Shown here: piece by piece, positions 1-9,832 of the stretch
Layout: each line of letters starts with the position of its first letter
Numbering within the stretch: the first letter of the stretch is position 1
NCBI GenBank assembly: GCA_018398765.1
Contig: JAHBMJ010001600.1
Span: 1-27,500, forward strand
Direction of reading: 5' to 3'
From: Chromera velia
Lineage: Eukaryota > Sar > Chromeraceae
DNA: 27,500 bases
Notes under the pieces: model-generated
Databases searched by the model: none
What the model was told of the DNA's origin: nothing
What the model saw: only the letters and a program-made list of their open reading frames with translations
Translations under genes and position numbers: made by a program

Positions 1-166
1 TGCTGTGCACCCTCTTTCAGAAAAGTAGATTATCTGCCAGACAGACTAAATCATGGTCTGCACAAAAGATAGAAAGGAGGGAAAGGAACACACTGAAGAC
101 CATTGGCATGAGGAACAGCCTCAAAGAGGAACAGCCATGGGCTTGGCATGAGGGAGACTGACTGAC

Positions 167-783
167 CGGCAGAAAAGCCCTCAACCAAAAGAGCGTGGCT
201 GTGATTTCTCCTGTGTGCCCGGTGCTCCGAAGGGTGACAGGGGGGCCAAGGTCAAAATACTGGGCATGAATCAGGTCGAGCAAAAACATCCGATCGAGGG
301 AACCCCTCCCCTTCACGTTGTTCCGCGAGCTTAACTCAACCGTCAAAAATTCTTTCTCTTCCATCAACTGGTCTAACAAATAAACTTCGTCTCCTCTCTC
401 TTCCAACATCAAACTAACGTGTGCAGATTCGCAAGACTGAGAAACACTGTGACTTTATGCTTTACCAAGCTCGGCACTTATATATTCTGCAATGAGAGAA
501 TCGACAGCAGCGCAAGCGTCGTTGATGCACTGTGTATAGGCCTCAACGTTTGCTGCAAAGAAATCGTTCATCTGTCTTTTCAAGGTCTCCTTTACTAAAT
601 TGGCAAATCCCATGGCTATCTTCAAATGCCCCTCTGTGTCTGGCTGAACAGCTTTCCACTGAGCAGCATTTTTGAGCACATCCATCTGAGTCTTCAAGAC
701 TGTAGAGAAAGAGGTGCCTTGCATCAGATGAATTTTATGAGATGTTTGTAGCTTTACCCTGAAAGTACTTGTAAGCGCTTCTA
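167..783 (-). CDS. Hypothetical protein, partial minus-strand gene in two exon-like blocks
   Basis: Two open blocks lie on the minus strand. The first (783 down to 455) follows a CTCCAG acceptor-like site and encodes a mostly helical, Ala-rich stretch with pieces such as HLKIAMGFANLVKETLK and NDACAAVDSLIAEYISAEL. It has no ATG of its own at its start, so an upstream exon is likely. The second (about 411 down to 167) contains ELSSRNNVKGRGSLDRM and LDLIHAQYFDLGPPVT and ends at a good donor, CCG/GTCAGT, at 166-161. Both blocks are in the same frame, separated by a single TAA at 457-455. A GTAAAG donor-like site precedes the TAA, but no intron of plausible size restores the frame. It could therefore be two exons with an unrecognised intron, one gene ending at the TAA, or a gene broken by a nonsense change. 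I recognise no family. Coding character is inferred from frame and composition only. Confidence 0.35.
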
Positions 784-799
784 TTCTGGAGACCAACCA

Positions 800-1130
800 A
801 TCAAAACAAAGAAGAGAAGAGACCGATCAATCAACCTGTCAGTCCTGCATATGTAGTGATGTTTTCGAACAGTCACTTCCGAACAGATGTTCGAATGCTC
901 CAAAGCTTATGTGGAAACGACGTGGTCGAACGTGCAAGTGAACATGTTCGGATCTACTTTCGAACAGGAGGCAAAAACATTTCAGAACAGATATGGTGTG
1001 GATAAGAACACTGTTCGGATCCGCGCATACGGAAAAGCACAATTTTTCCGCGGATCAATTTTTCCGCGGATCCGCGGAAAAGTGCAATTTTTCTGCTATG
1101 GGACCTGGGATTAGGTATTAGGTATTAAGG
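800..1130. repeat. Intergenic cluster of TGTTCG/CGAACA and TTTCCGCGGAT motifs
   Basis: The motif TGTTCG or its complement CGAACA (with near matches such as GAACAG) recurs many times between about 860 and 1020. It is followed by three iterations of a TTTCCGCGGAT-type unit. The last pair forms a perfect 22-bp palindrome at 1060-1081 centred on GGATCC. The phrase AAAAGYRCAATTTTT flanks this block on both sides. No convincing gene is present. A regulatory site cluster or the remnant of a mobile-element terminus are both possible. Confidence 0.6.
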
Positions 1131-1719
1131 GGGGGTATGGGAGCATCCGCCCGTCCGGTGCATCACCTTAATTCATGCATGTCTGACTTTTTTTGTTCCA
1201 GGCAGGCATGATTCGCCTCGTTTCACATGTATAGTTTACAGTTTGGTCGGGGTGCGCCTGTGCGCCGCGGGTATATATACGCCAATCTTCTTATCTTATA
1301 TACCAAACATGGCCAGCCCCCCCACTATAGCATGCATTCCTTATATCGCCTCTCCGGGCGTGTGTTGGATAGCGTGCATGGTTGCATGCATGCATGAAAT
1401 CGATGCGTACATATATATAATACGCATGCATATATATGTATATATATATATATAGCTAGAGCTAAAGGCTCGATCTATGTGCAGATTCACCTTTCGTCAC
1501 TGTGCTTCCATTCTATATACATCAATGATTAAAGAACGCTTGAAGAATGGACTTCTCACTTGAGCATTGTAGAGTCGCGCAAGATGCAATGAGGGAGTAC
1601 ACTTTCTTCTTTCCCTTCTCTTTGTCTCGATCCAGTCTGAATACATGAAAGCCTCAAACGGAGCTTCTCATTACTCTCCTTTTCCTTCCAAGTTTGCAGA
1701 GAGCACTTAGAGTTTCCAA
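1131..1719. promoter_or_regulatory. Upstream region of the TPR gene with TGCATGCA and TATA-rich sequence
   Basis: This stretch contains no convincing gene. It holds overlapping TGCATGCATGCATG at about 1382-1395, another GCATGC near 1424 and an alternating (TA)n tract at about 1432-1454. TGCATGCA resembles the GCATGC-type sites bound by ApiAP2 factors in apicomplexans. Its position 300-350 bp upstream of the proposed start codon fits a promoter, but this is inference. The 36 bases before the first donor contain an in-frame TAG at 1708-1710, just ahead of the proposed ATG. Confidence 0.3.
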
Positions 1720-2982
1720 ATGCAGAAACAGTCAGGTGAGTGCTCACCGTTCCTCCCACACTGATCACTTGACCTTCTCTCATGCACGTATGTATCCATG
1801 CATGCGTTCCCCTCAAATACAGAGACTGCATGAACGTTGAAAGGTTACTTGCATGAACAGAGTGTGCGTACTCCAGCACACCTATACACCTGCATAACTG
1901 CAGCCCGCGAGCCGTCGGGACGACAGGCCTACTTACAGGGGGAGGTACAGCGTCTGGTGGCGTCCCTGAAGGAGATAGAGACTTCGACTCAAAATGAAAA
2001 GAGCCACATCCCAGGCGACCCCTCTGTGTCCTCCCAGATCCACATGTTCATGCAGACCATGAACCAGCTGGGCTGTCTGCACGCTCAGATGGGCCAGTAC
2101 CAAACTTCCTACGACTATTTCAGGACGGTCCTTAGGAGCGTGTACGCATCCCAGCCCTCCTCCCTGTCGGAGGCGGACCTCTCTTCTGTCCATCTGAACG
2201 TGACCTCCGTGCTGCTCCGGAATGGGAGGTGAGTCCAGTTCATCAAAACGCTCGTGGAATTTTACTACTTGTGCGTACAGTAATGCGTGCAGAGCTTGTC
2301 ACAGACGTATGAAAAGTGTCCCATTTTTGGCTCACCTGAATCTGCCTATATACCTCCCTGTACCTGCCTACCTGCCTGCCTGCCCCTGCCCCACCTACCT
2401 GCTGAGCAGCAAGAGGGTCTTCTTATCGAGTAGAAGAAGCTACGCTTTTATGCCGGCTTTCAGATGCTGGACGTAGGAATTTGAACTACGGAAGAGAATA
2501 TGGCGTGAAATGGCATCCGAGGAGAAGTGAGTGTGTATGGCATTCATCCTTGCGTCGGTAGTTCTTTGCCCCTTGCAAGATCTGCTCCAGTGTGTAAAGG
2601 TATGCAGGCACGCTTTCGTACGTGTGGGGTGTCCTTATGAGCTGTGAGCATTTGTGCGCAGGTTTCGAGATGCTCTGCACCACTCTCTGGCTGCGTATTC
2701 GTTCGCACACAAGTGTGTCTGCTCGGCTGCGGGGCTCTTCCCGTCGTCGGGGGAAGGTGCCGTCACAGAGGGGAGGGAGGCGAGCGGTGTGGAGTCTGTG
2801 CGGAGACTCGCGTGTTCGTTCTTCCTAGTGGCAGCGTGCTTCGAGGCCTTGAGCGACTTGCATCACACACAGGAGGTGATTGACGATGCGATTGGAATTT
2901 TGGGGAGGGAGACGTGGGAGGCGGAGTCGAAACAACTAGCGCCGGGGGTGTGGAAAGAATTAAAGAGGGGAAGAAAGGTCAG

Positions 2983-3065
<83 letters not shown>

Positions 3066-4823
3066 GTGTGTGTTTGCCGCGCGCACTTGAGGGGAGCGGA
3101 GTCGTTTCCACGCTCTTGGGGGTTGTGACAATTGAGACGACCCCTCACGGTTGCATGGGGTCTCTTGCCGTTTCGTATAGTCAGTGCCAGACAGAGCCCT
3201 AGACTTATTTACTTACTTAGGGGTTTTGTCGATACTAGGCGGTTTGTTTCGTTGGATCTGCATCGGGACTTACATATCGAACAGGCGTCCTCCCTCCCGA
3301 AAAAGATCCATTCTCTGACCTTTTGCTTCTTCTTTATTTCGATCTGCACTGTTCCCTTCATTCTCTCCCTCAAATTGGATGGATGCAGCTGCCCCTGCCG
3401 ACGCTCAGTCCTCTGGTGGCTTCTGCTGAGGTTTCCCCCCGGACAGGCTCTGCACCCCTGAAGGTTCAACGGAATCAGAAAGGCGGGGGGATCAGGGCGC
3501 TCCACTCCCCGGAGTTCCGACACACCGCGCAGTTGATGGCGTCCTCCCAGAGCCTGGTGCGTCTCTTCGCTCGGGAGTCTCCTGACCGTCTGCCTCTGAT
3601 GGATGGTCCGGAGATCAATTCGTTCGACGCGGTCATTCTCGACACACCAAATGGTCTCGAGCGAATGAGGGTCTCGAAGGTTGGTGCATCAGAGCTCTCC
3701 TCCCGACTGCTTCTACCCCCAGGGGTGGTGTCTGTGTTGGTGGCCTCCGTCGACTCTGGCCGGGGCACTGGCAGGGAGAAGGAGAAGAGCCCCGGGAGGG
3801 CGCTCTCTCTCAGGGCTCTGTGTCAACAGCTTCCAGGTCTCTCTGCAGAACATGTAGCCAGACTGCTGAGGAAGGAACCGAAAGGGGCAGAGACAAAGAC
3901 GGTGGGTGAGTGATTCCAGAATCTCTTTTTCTTTTTTCGTTGCCTTTTGGAAGGCAAACAAAAAACAACAAAGTAGCAGTGTGTTCCATCTGCCTGTCGC
4001 CTTCCAGTAGATCACCCTATTTTTCCGCGTTCATTTTTCGCGGTCATCTCTTCCATCAATGCATCTGATTCTTTCTTCCATGCACTCTTTGACTTGGCTG
4101 TCTTTTTTTCTCTTTCTGCCCTACAGGACTCTGCGGGCCCCTTTTCGTTCTCTTGCCTCTACGCACGGAGCCTGACTGGGAGAGAGACGGCCCCCAAACA
4201 AAACACACTGAGGAACGTGCAGAGCGAGGCTGTGACAAAGAGCCCCTCCCCTCCAAGGTCTCCCCCCCGCCCCCTGGTGATGGAGAGCCCTGCAGGGTCC
4301 CCGACTCGGACGGGCAGGCAGAGGGGACGGGGGGGACAGAGGATGTGTCTGACCTGCACGGCCCCAGACCTGCGTGCCACCTACCGACGGGGGAACCAGA
4401 GAGAGAGCCCCGGCCGGAGATACCCAGAGAGGGGGGATGAGGGTTCGTGGGGTGAGGGGGAAAGAGAGTCTCTGTGGCAACAGAATCCCAACAGCATGTC
4501 TCAACGCTCAAAGGTCATTCAGTGGATTTTGAGAGAGGGGGAGCTTCCTCTGCCTGGGCCTCTGGAGGATGCGAATGAGGAAGCGATTGCTTTGAGGGAA
4601 GTTTTATCGGAGTGCAGAGCCATTGCACTCCAGTGGAGAGTGGGTCATCAGATAGCCAAAAAGGCGTTGCAAGAGAGAGAGGAAGAGGACGCGTTGGTGT
4701 TCAGGGAAAGAGGGGGGGACAACGATGACGTCAGGGGGGGGGGATCGTGGAGTGTTCCAGAGGGAATCGATAAGATGTCTGTGTCCACACTCAGAAGACT
4801 GGTCAGTCAGTCAGTCAGTCAGT

Positions 4824-4855
<32 letters not shown>

Positions 4856-7800
4856 CTTTTCTCTCTATTTTGTGTCTTTTTGCTTTTGCCCTAGCTCTTT
4901 TTCCCCCTCCCGACTGTTGTTCCTCCTGCATTGCGTGGATGAGACGTGCGCCTCGATCAGAGAATGCGTTTACTTTCATACAGAATTCTTTTTCTGTATA
5001 TATATGTATATGTATAGTATGACACATTTCTTCCTGCATTACGTGGATGAGACGTGCGCCTCGATCAGAGAATGCGTTTACTTTCATACAGAATTCTTTT
5101 TCTGTATATATATGTATATGTATAGTATGACACATTTCTTCCTGCATTACGTGGATGAGACGTGCACCTCGATCAGAGAAAGGAGTCTGGGCACTTCATG
5201 TCATCAGAAAGGAGTTACTGTATAAGTATTTCTATTTAGGATGGAAGGGAAGTGCATATCCCTCCCTCCCTCCCTCCCTCCCTCCCTCCCATCGGACGTT
5301 GGCTGGGAACTCGCGCAGACAGGTGACGAAGGCCTGCGCTGGACTGTGAAAATACGAACTCTTGCTTGTCATGTGTCTATGCTGGTAGCTAAAATCTCTA
5401 ACAAGCTAGGTTGAATACATACGTGTACGTATGCAGGTGATGAAAGCCTGGAGAGACAATGCTCATTGGAAAAAGGAAGCTGAGGAACACCGAAGCAGAG
5501 CAGAGAGGGCAGAAAAGGGACGTCTGGCTGCAGACACTGCTCTTCAGGAGGTCAGCCGGTACCGAATATGTCGACGCATGCAGCGGCACATACACTCCTC
5601 AATAATATATTAACGAAGGTGCAGCGCTGTTTGGGAGGGAAGTTGACGTCTTGCGGAGGAACACCGCACTTTTGACCTTCCTCTGCTTAGTTCCTTCCAT
5701 TCTGTCCTTTTCTCCCTCAGTCTGTATCACTCGCCGACTCGCTCGCTCTACTGACGGTCAACTTCATGCACATCTTCCTTCCTTCCTTCTGCAGCTTCAG
5801 ACCACCAGCGCTGCCCAAAAGAACGAGTTGGAGTTTGCACAATACGAAGTCGCAAAGTACGCAGAGGACGCGGTGCAGCAGAGAGCAGAGCTCGCGGACT
5901 CCCTGGCGAGGGTGTCGGAACTCAACGCGGCTCTCCAAGAGGCCAGACAGGACGGGGAGGCAGCCAAACAAGAGGTACGTCGGCATTTATTTTCATACAT
6001 ACAGAAAAAAAAAAAGAGGCCAGACAGGACGGGGAGGCAGCCAAACAAGAGGTACGTCGGCAGCTAGACTGTATGAATAGCATTGCTGCAGAGAAAACAG
6101 ACACGTGGTCTTCGCAGCTGGCTGCGCTACCGAAAAGCTTCTGTGTCAAACACCTTCGCGAAAGAGCGTCCTACAAAGAAGGGAATGAAGCAATTTATCT
6201 GTTGTCACCTTTGTCCTGTCATTATTCTGTCTGTTTTTGAGCATGACGGTTAAGAAATCTTTCTCTACATTCTATCTCTCATGCGGGAGAGTGCATCTTA
6301 GCGGCTATATTGCTTTGACTTCGCACCTGCATGTTTGACTTTTTGCAAGCGCATTTTTGCTCGTGCTCACATGCTTGCATTGAATTAAATGTATTTCACT
6401 ATCCTGACTGCAGCTCCTTTCTCTTTTAATTCTTCCCCTTTCTCTTAAACAAAAAAAAATGTATCCCACTATCCTGACTGCAGCTCCTTTCTGAGCTTTC
6501 AGAACTCCGATCTCGCTTTGAGAAGGCGAGGGAGGAGATCAGAAAGGAACAGGCAGAGACCGACGAGAAGGCAAAGGAGGCAGCCCAAATGAAAGCCGCG
6601 AGAGATGTGGCAGTGGAACAGACCGATGAGGTCAGTCAGAAGAAGCAAATTAGAAACAAAGAAGGAATTTTTTAGGATCGATCAGCGTGGAAGGAATTAT
6701 TTGGCATGGTGATTACCATGAATTGCAAGGAAGCTTACCATTAACAGACCTATAACACCGGTCACTCAGGGTCCCGGGTGATAAAATCTCAAAAACACGT
6801 GCATGTGCACTTGTAATGATTCCTGTCGTAAAGGCGTTCTGCCCAGAGAAAATTGTTGTTTCCCTTCTAGTCCCGTCCCCTCCCTCTTTCAGGTCTCTCT
6901 TGATATTGTCGTGGCCTTTGTGCTGGTTGCTTCAACTGCAGTTGCACCCAAATGCCCTTCTGTCCCTGACGTATATTAATAGTGTTCTTAGTTGTTCTCA
7001 ACTTTTTCCCCTTCCTTCTTGCAGCTGGCAAAGCAATTACGGGAGGAACGCGAGAAGCTGCGAGAGGTCCAAAAGTCGTTCGAGACCGCAGACTACCAGG
7101 CGTTCTCTTTGCAGACAGAACTAGAGGCCGCGAAGAAGGAAATTCAAACCCTCAAATCAGAAGTGGTTAGTAGCTAGCTAGGTTGGCAGTCAACACAAGA
7201 TATATGTCTACTTGGATAGTGAAACAGTTCGACTGGTGTGCATGTTCTCACCGATCGAGTCGTGTATCTCGGTTTGCGATACGCGTCTGCTGCCAATTCG
7301 CTTCTATCCCCCATCTTTCTTTCCTGAAAGTGTCCGCCGAATGCTGATTGCTGCTAAAAGCAAAACAAGGAGACAAAATACATGCAGAATTTCGATCCAA
7401 AATTTTTTTCCCCTCCACTCCGATGCTTCTGCATGCAGGACAATGCCAACGCTGAGAAAGGGGAACTGACGAAGCAAGTCGAGGCTCTGTCTGCCAACGT
7501 GTCTCCCTCCGTCCAGCCAGAAAAGAGGGACGACGTAGAACAGGCGGGTTGGAATCCTCTGGCCGATATTGCAGAGCTGCCCGAGGGGAAGGAAGAGGAG
7601 AATCACGAAAAGGAACCCCGTGAAGGAGAGGGAGGAGGAGACGGTGCCAGTGAGGGGGGGGAGCAGAAAGAGCAAGAGGAGGATACAGGAGGAAGAGGAT
7701 TTCTGGACGCATTCGGACCAGACCCCCCTCAAGAGACCTCCTCAGCCTCTCAAGAGGAGGAGGAGCCCACCTCTGCATCCGCTTCCTCTCGTCCTCTCAT

Positions 7801-8566
7801 TCCGGTCCTTCCCCTCTTTCCCCTCATTGCTTTGTCTCCTCCAACACCCTCTGCTGCAGTCTCACACGACCGCAACAGCAGAAGACAACTTTCTCAGTGG
7901 GCAGATCCAAGAGCGTGTACAGATGGCAGCTCTGCAAGTTCCCGACGACACACACAATTCAATTTCAAACCACCAAGACCCATTCCCCCGGTCCTACTAT
8001 CCACTCCCCGCTCCACCTGCACCGACAGAGACAGAGACAGAGACAGAGACAGAGACAGAGTGGGACCCTCTCCCCTCGATCTCCTCCTCAGTCCCCCAAC
8101 CACCCGCCCTGCAGCCGCCACAGTCCACTCCAGCAGAGGAGCCAGAGCACCGAGGGACCTGCTTGAATCTGCAGCTGCCGTTCCACCAACAGCCTCTGTT
8201 CCTCTGAAGAAAATCGAAACCGCCCTGTACACCCCAAGCAGACTTCCGGGGCCGCCCAGAATTCCGGTCTCCAGAGTCTCCAAGACACGCCAAGAGCCCC
8301 GCACCACCACCTACATATCCTCCTCGACCTCTCGAGGCATGACTCTCTGGACTCCCCGCACAGAGACCCTCAGACTGCCTCAGGCTCTCGCAGGCACACC
8401 GAGGAGTCGACACTCTCCAGAAACAAAGGTTGCCGATGCAACACCGTTGATGCAGAGCAAGGGGACCCCCAGGTGGACTTCTTTGCGGGAGTCCTCGAGG
8501 GCCACCCCGACAGACTCTGTGTCTGTGCTGGTCCCGGAAGTGGACTGGATGAAGACTCGATACTAA
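1720..8566 (+). CDS. TPR and coiled-coil protein, ten exons, about 1184 aa
   Basis: Exons by frame and splice sites: 1720-1735, 1904-2228, 2662-2977, 3389-3901, 4127-4801, 5437-5550, 5795-5974, 6484-6630, 7025-7165, 7439-8566. They sum to 3555 nt in one frame. The start ATG at 1720 (CAAATGC) has an in-frame TAG 9 bases upstream and splices in frame to exon 2. Residues about 51-140 look like tetratricopeptide repeats (QLGCLHAQMGQYQTSYDYF, then LRNGRFRDALHHSLAAY). About 220-615 is low-complexity Ser/Pro/Arg-rich linker ending in a helical segment. About 616-809, encoded by exons 6-9, is a charged, heptad-like coiled coil (for example LAKQLREEREKLREVQKSF). The C-terminal ~375 residues are Pro/Ser/Glu-rich with an (Arg-Asp)6 run from a microsatellite. 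TPR plus coiled coil suggests a scaffold, perhaps cytoskeletal or vesicle-associated. No specific orthologue is recognised. The start and the exon 10 frame across the repeat are the least certain parts. Confidence 0.75.
2986..3073. repeat. (TC)n(TG)n compound microsatellite in intron 3
   Basis: About 40 bases of TC repeats run straight into about 48 bases of TG repeats, starting only 8 bases after the exon 3 donor (AAG/GTCAGC at 2978) of the TPR gene. The open frames across it on both strands are artefacts of the repeat. Confidence 0.95.
4801..4857. repeat. (TCAG)n(GCAG)n microsatellite starting at a splice donor
   Basis: The donor of exon 5 (CTG/GTCAGT at 4802) is the first unit of a tetranucleotide tract: about six TCAG followed by about seven GCAG. 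Several overlapping GTCAGT donor matches therefore lie in a row, and the GCAG half is built of acceptor-like tetranucleotides. Only the first donor keeps the exon free of repeat-encoded residues. Confidence 0.9.
4925..5180. repeat. 108-bp tandem repeat, about 2.4 copies, in intron 5
   Basis: Units start at 4925, 5033 and 5141 (CCTGCATTRCGTGGATGAGA...), almost identical, with the third truncated near 5180. Each full unit contains GAATTC followed by a TATATATGTATATG stretch. The period is a multiple of three, which leaves both strands open through the array, but the array sits between good splice sites and is intronic. Confidence 0.93.
5258..5290. repeat. (CCCT)n microsatellite in intron 5
   Basis: About eight CCCT units form a pyrimidine tract well upstream of the ATGCAG acceptor at 5436. 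Confidence 0.9.
5937..6062 (+). repeat. Direct duplication of an exon 3' end with its splice donor
   Basis: The 49 bases 5937-5985 (last 38 bases of exon 7 plus GAG/GTACGTCGGCA) recur exactly at 6014-6062, 77 bp downstream. The second copy follows an A-run. Using the second donor would add 77 nt and shift the frame, so the first donor (5975) is the functional one in my model. Confidence 0.93.
6386..6495 (+). repeat. Direct duplication of a splice acceptor region
   Basis: About 36 bases ending CTGACTGCAGCTCCTTTCT occur at about 6387-6422 and again 70 bp later at about 6457-6492, with two mismatches. The second copy is the true acceptor of exon 8 (6483/6484). Splicing at the first copy would lead to a TGA at the junction of the two copies. 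The second copy again follows an A-run. Confidence 0.9.
8024..8060. repeat. (GACAGA)n microsatellite within exon 10
   Basis: Six units of a hexanucleotide encode alternating Arg-Asp in the chosen frame, or Thr-Glu in another open frame that stops at 8207. Length change by one unit keeps frame. Which frame is translated before and after the repeat is not fully settled from sequence alone. Confidence 0.9.
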
Positions 8567-9294
8567 GTAATTACTTACTGATGTTTCTCCGGTCTTAGCT
8601 CCCATCTGTACATCAACTAGTGAAATCTTTAAACACAAGTCGGCAGGCAAAGGGGTACAACCACTGGCAGGGCCGGCTGGCCGATAGACTACATGCTAGT
8701 GCCGGGCCGACAAATCCCAACCCTATATGCGTAGTCATATGCCCAGTCATATGCATTGAAGTGACAATATGAATTCCACTCAGTGGCATCTTTTTTATAC
8801 TGACCTATTACTGGACCACACTACATCATTGGTCATATAGTTAGAGTTTATATACAATGCAAAGCCTACTATACATATATATCATATATGTATATATATA
8901 TATATATATACATATAAATATAAATAAATAAATAAATAAATAATAATGATGATGATGAGGTGACTTAACCCGGCAGGCATCGTGACCTACTGGCCAAGGG
9001 CAGTCTATTCGACTCTATTGCATACAAGTATATGATACAACATGCATTGTTCACAACGTAGGCCTATATTTAAATTAAGCTATTATATTTACCCCAACCT
9101 AGACCAAAACTAGGACTAAAACAAATTATTATTAACACGTTTATGTTTTATTTCAAAATACTATAAGTCAGACGTTTGAATTCAACTTAGAAGACGGACA
9201 CTTATACTTTTCTTTTTAGAAGGCTTTATTTTTAGCTTTATTTTAAGTTTACTAGCTTTGTTGTATCTAGTGTTCTACGCTACTAACGCTAGGT
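8567..9294. other. AT-rich intergenic region with (TA)n and (AAAT)n tracts
   Basis: No gene is seen. A perfect 14-bp palindrome (TAAGTAATTACTTA, 8564-8577) overlaps the stop codon of the TPR gene. A GC-rich patch with GGCCGGCTGGCC and GCCGGGCCGAC (about 8667-8711) could fold. A long (TA)n then (AAAT)n then (GAT)n tract spans about 8868-8957. Confidence 0.6.
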
Positions 9295-9821
9295 ATATTA
9301 TGCTGTTAGGAGTAACCACCGGCCCTTCTCAGAAAGCTTTTAGTTATCATCAAATTGGTAACCCAAACTTGGTAACTAGGGGGGTCTGAGGGGATTACCA
9401 CTACCACGGTAATCTGGCTGTATTTGCCCACAAATGTGTTGCATCGAGATCTAATATAGGCTAGAATATAGGAGAAACGCATCTTTAAAAACTGTGTACG
9501 AGTAGAGTACGACGTAAAAAAGATCATTTTTAAACTTTTTTTGTCTAAATTGTTTCTATAATATCAAGAACTTGACTTTAACTTACATATACTTATACAT
9601 ATTTTTAGATATCAGAGGATTTTACAATAAATCTACCTTTGGTACTCGATTTACCCACTAATTTGTTTTACTTAAAAGAATAATTACCACTGTTTTAGTT
9701 ACCGAAACAACGGTAATCAATATGACTCTGCACAATTACCATAACCATGAAAATGGTTACCGAGCGGCCTAACGGCCACCTCGGTAGCCAAACTAAGTTG
9801 GTTACTCCTAACAGCACAGTA
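9295..9821. mobile_element. MITE-like element with terminal inverted repeats and 11-bp flanking duplication
   Basis: The ends are inverted copies: TGCTGTTAGGAGTAACCA at 9301-9318, and its complement at 9798-9815. A weaker match (TATTA versus TACTG) extends to the element edges. The element is flanked by TAACGCTAGGT at 9284-9294 and 9822-9832, an apparent 11-bp target-site duplication. Subterminal GGTAAC, GGTTACC and GGTAATC motifs recur on both sides, as expected for transposase binding sites. No coding capacity is apparent. TSD length points to a Mutator-like superfamily, but the assignment is inference. Confidence 0.75.
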
Positions 9822-9832
9822 TAACGCTAGGT

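Noticed and set aside
2863-3148. Minus-strand frames rich in His-Thr and Arg-Glu
   Set aside because: They are translations of the (TC)n(TG)n microsatellite.
4153-4440. Alternative frame in exon 5 reached by using the GTGAGT donor at 3906
   Set aside because: It hits a stop at 4440, whereas the GTGGGT donor at 3902 keeps the frame open through exon 5 and into the coiled-coil exons.
4815-5225. Open frames on both strands with repeated peptides across 4900-5180
   Set aside because: The 108-bp tandem repeat has a period divisible by three and lies in an intron between phase-0 splice sites.
7569-8207. Alternative frame with a Thr-Glu run over exon 10
   Set aside because: It needs an intron ending at CTGCAG 7858 without a good donor. 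The chosen frame is open from the acceptor at 7438 to the stop at 8566 with no extra splice. Kept only as a caution.
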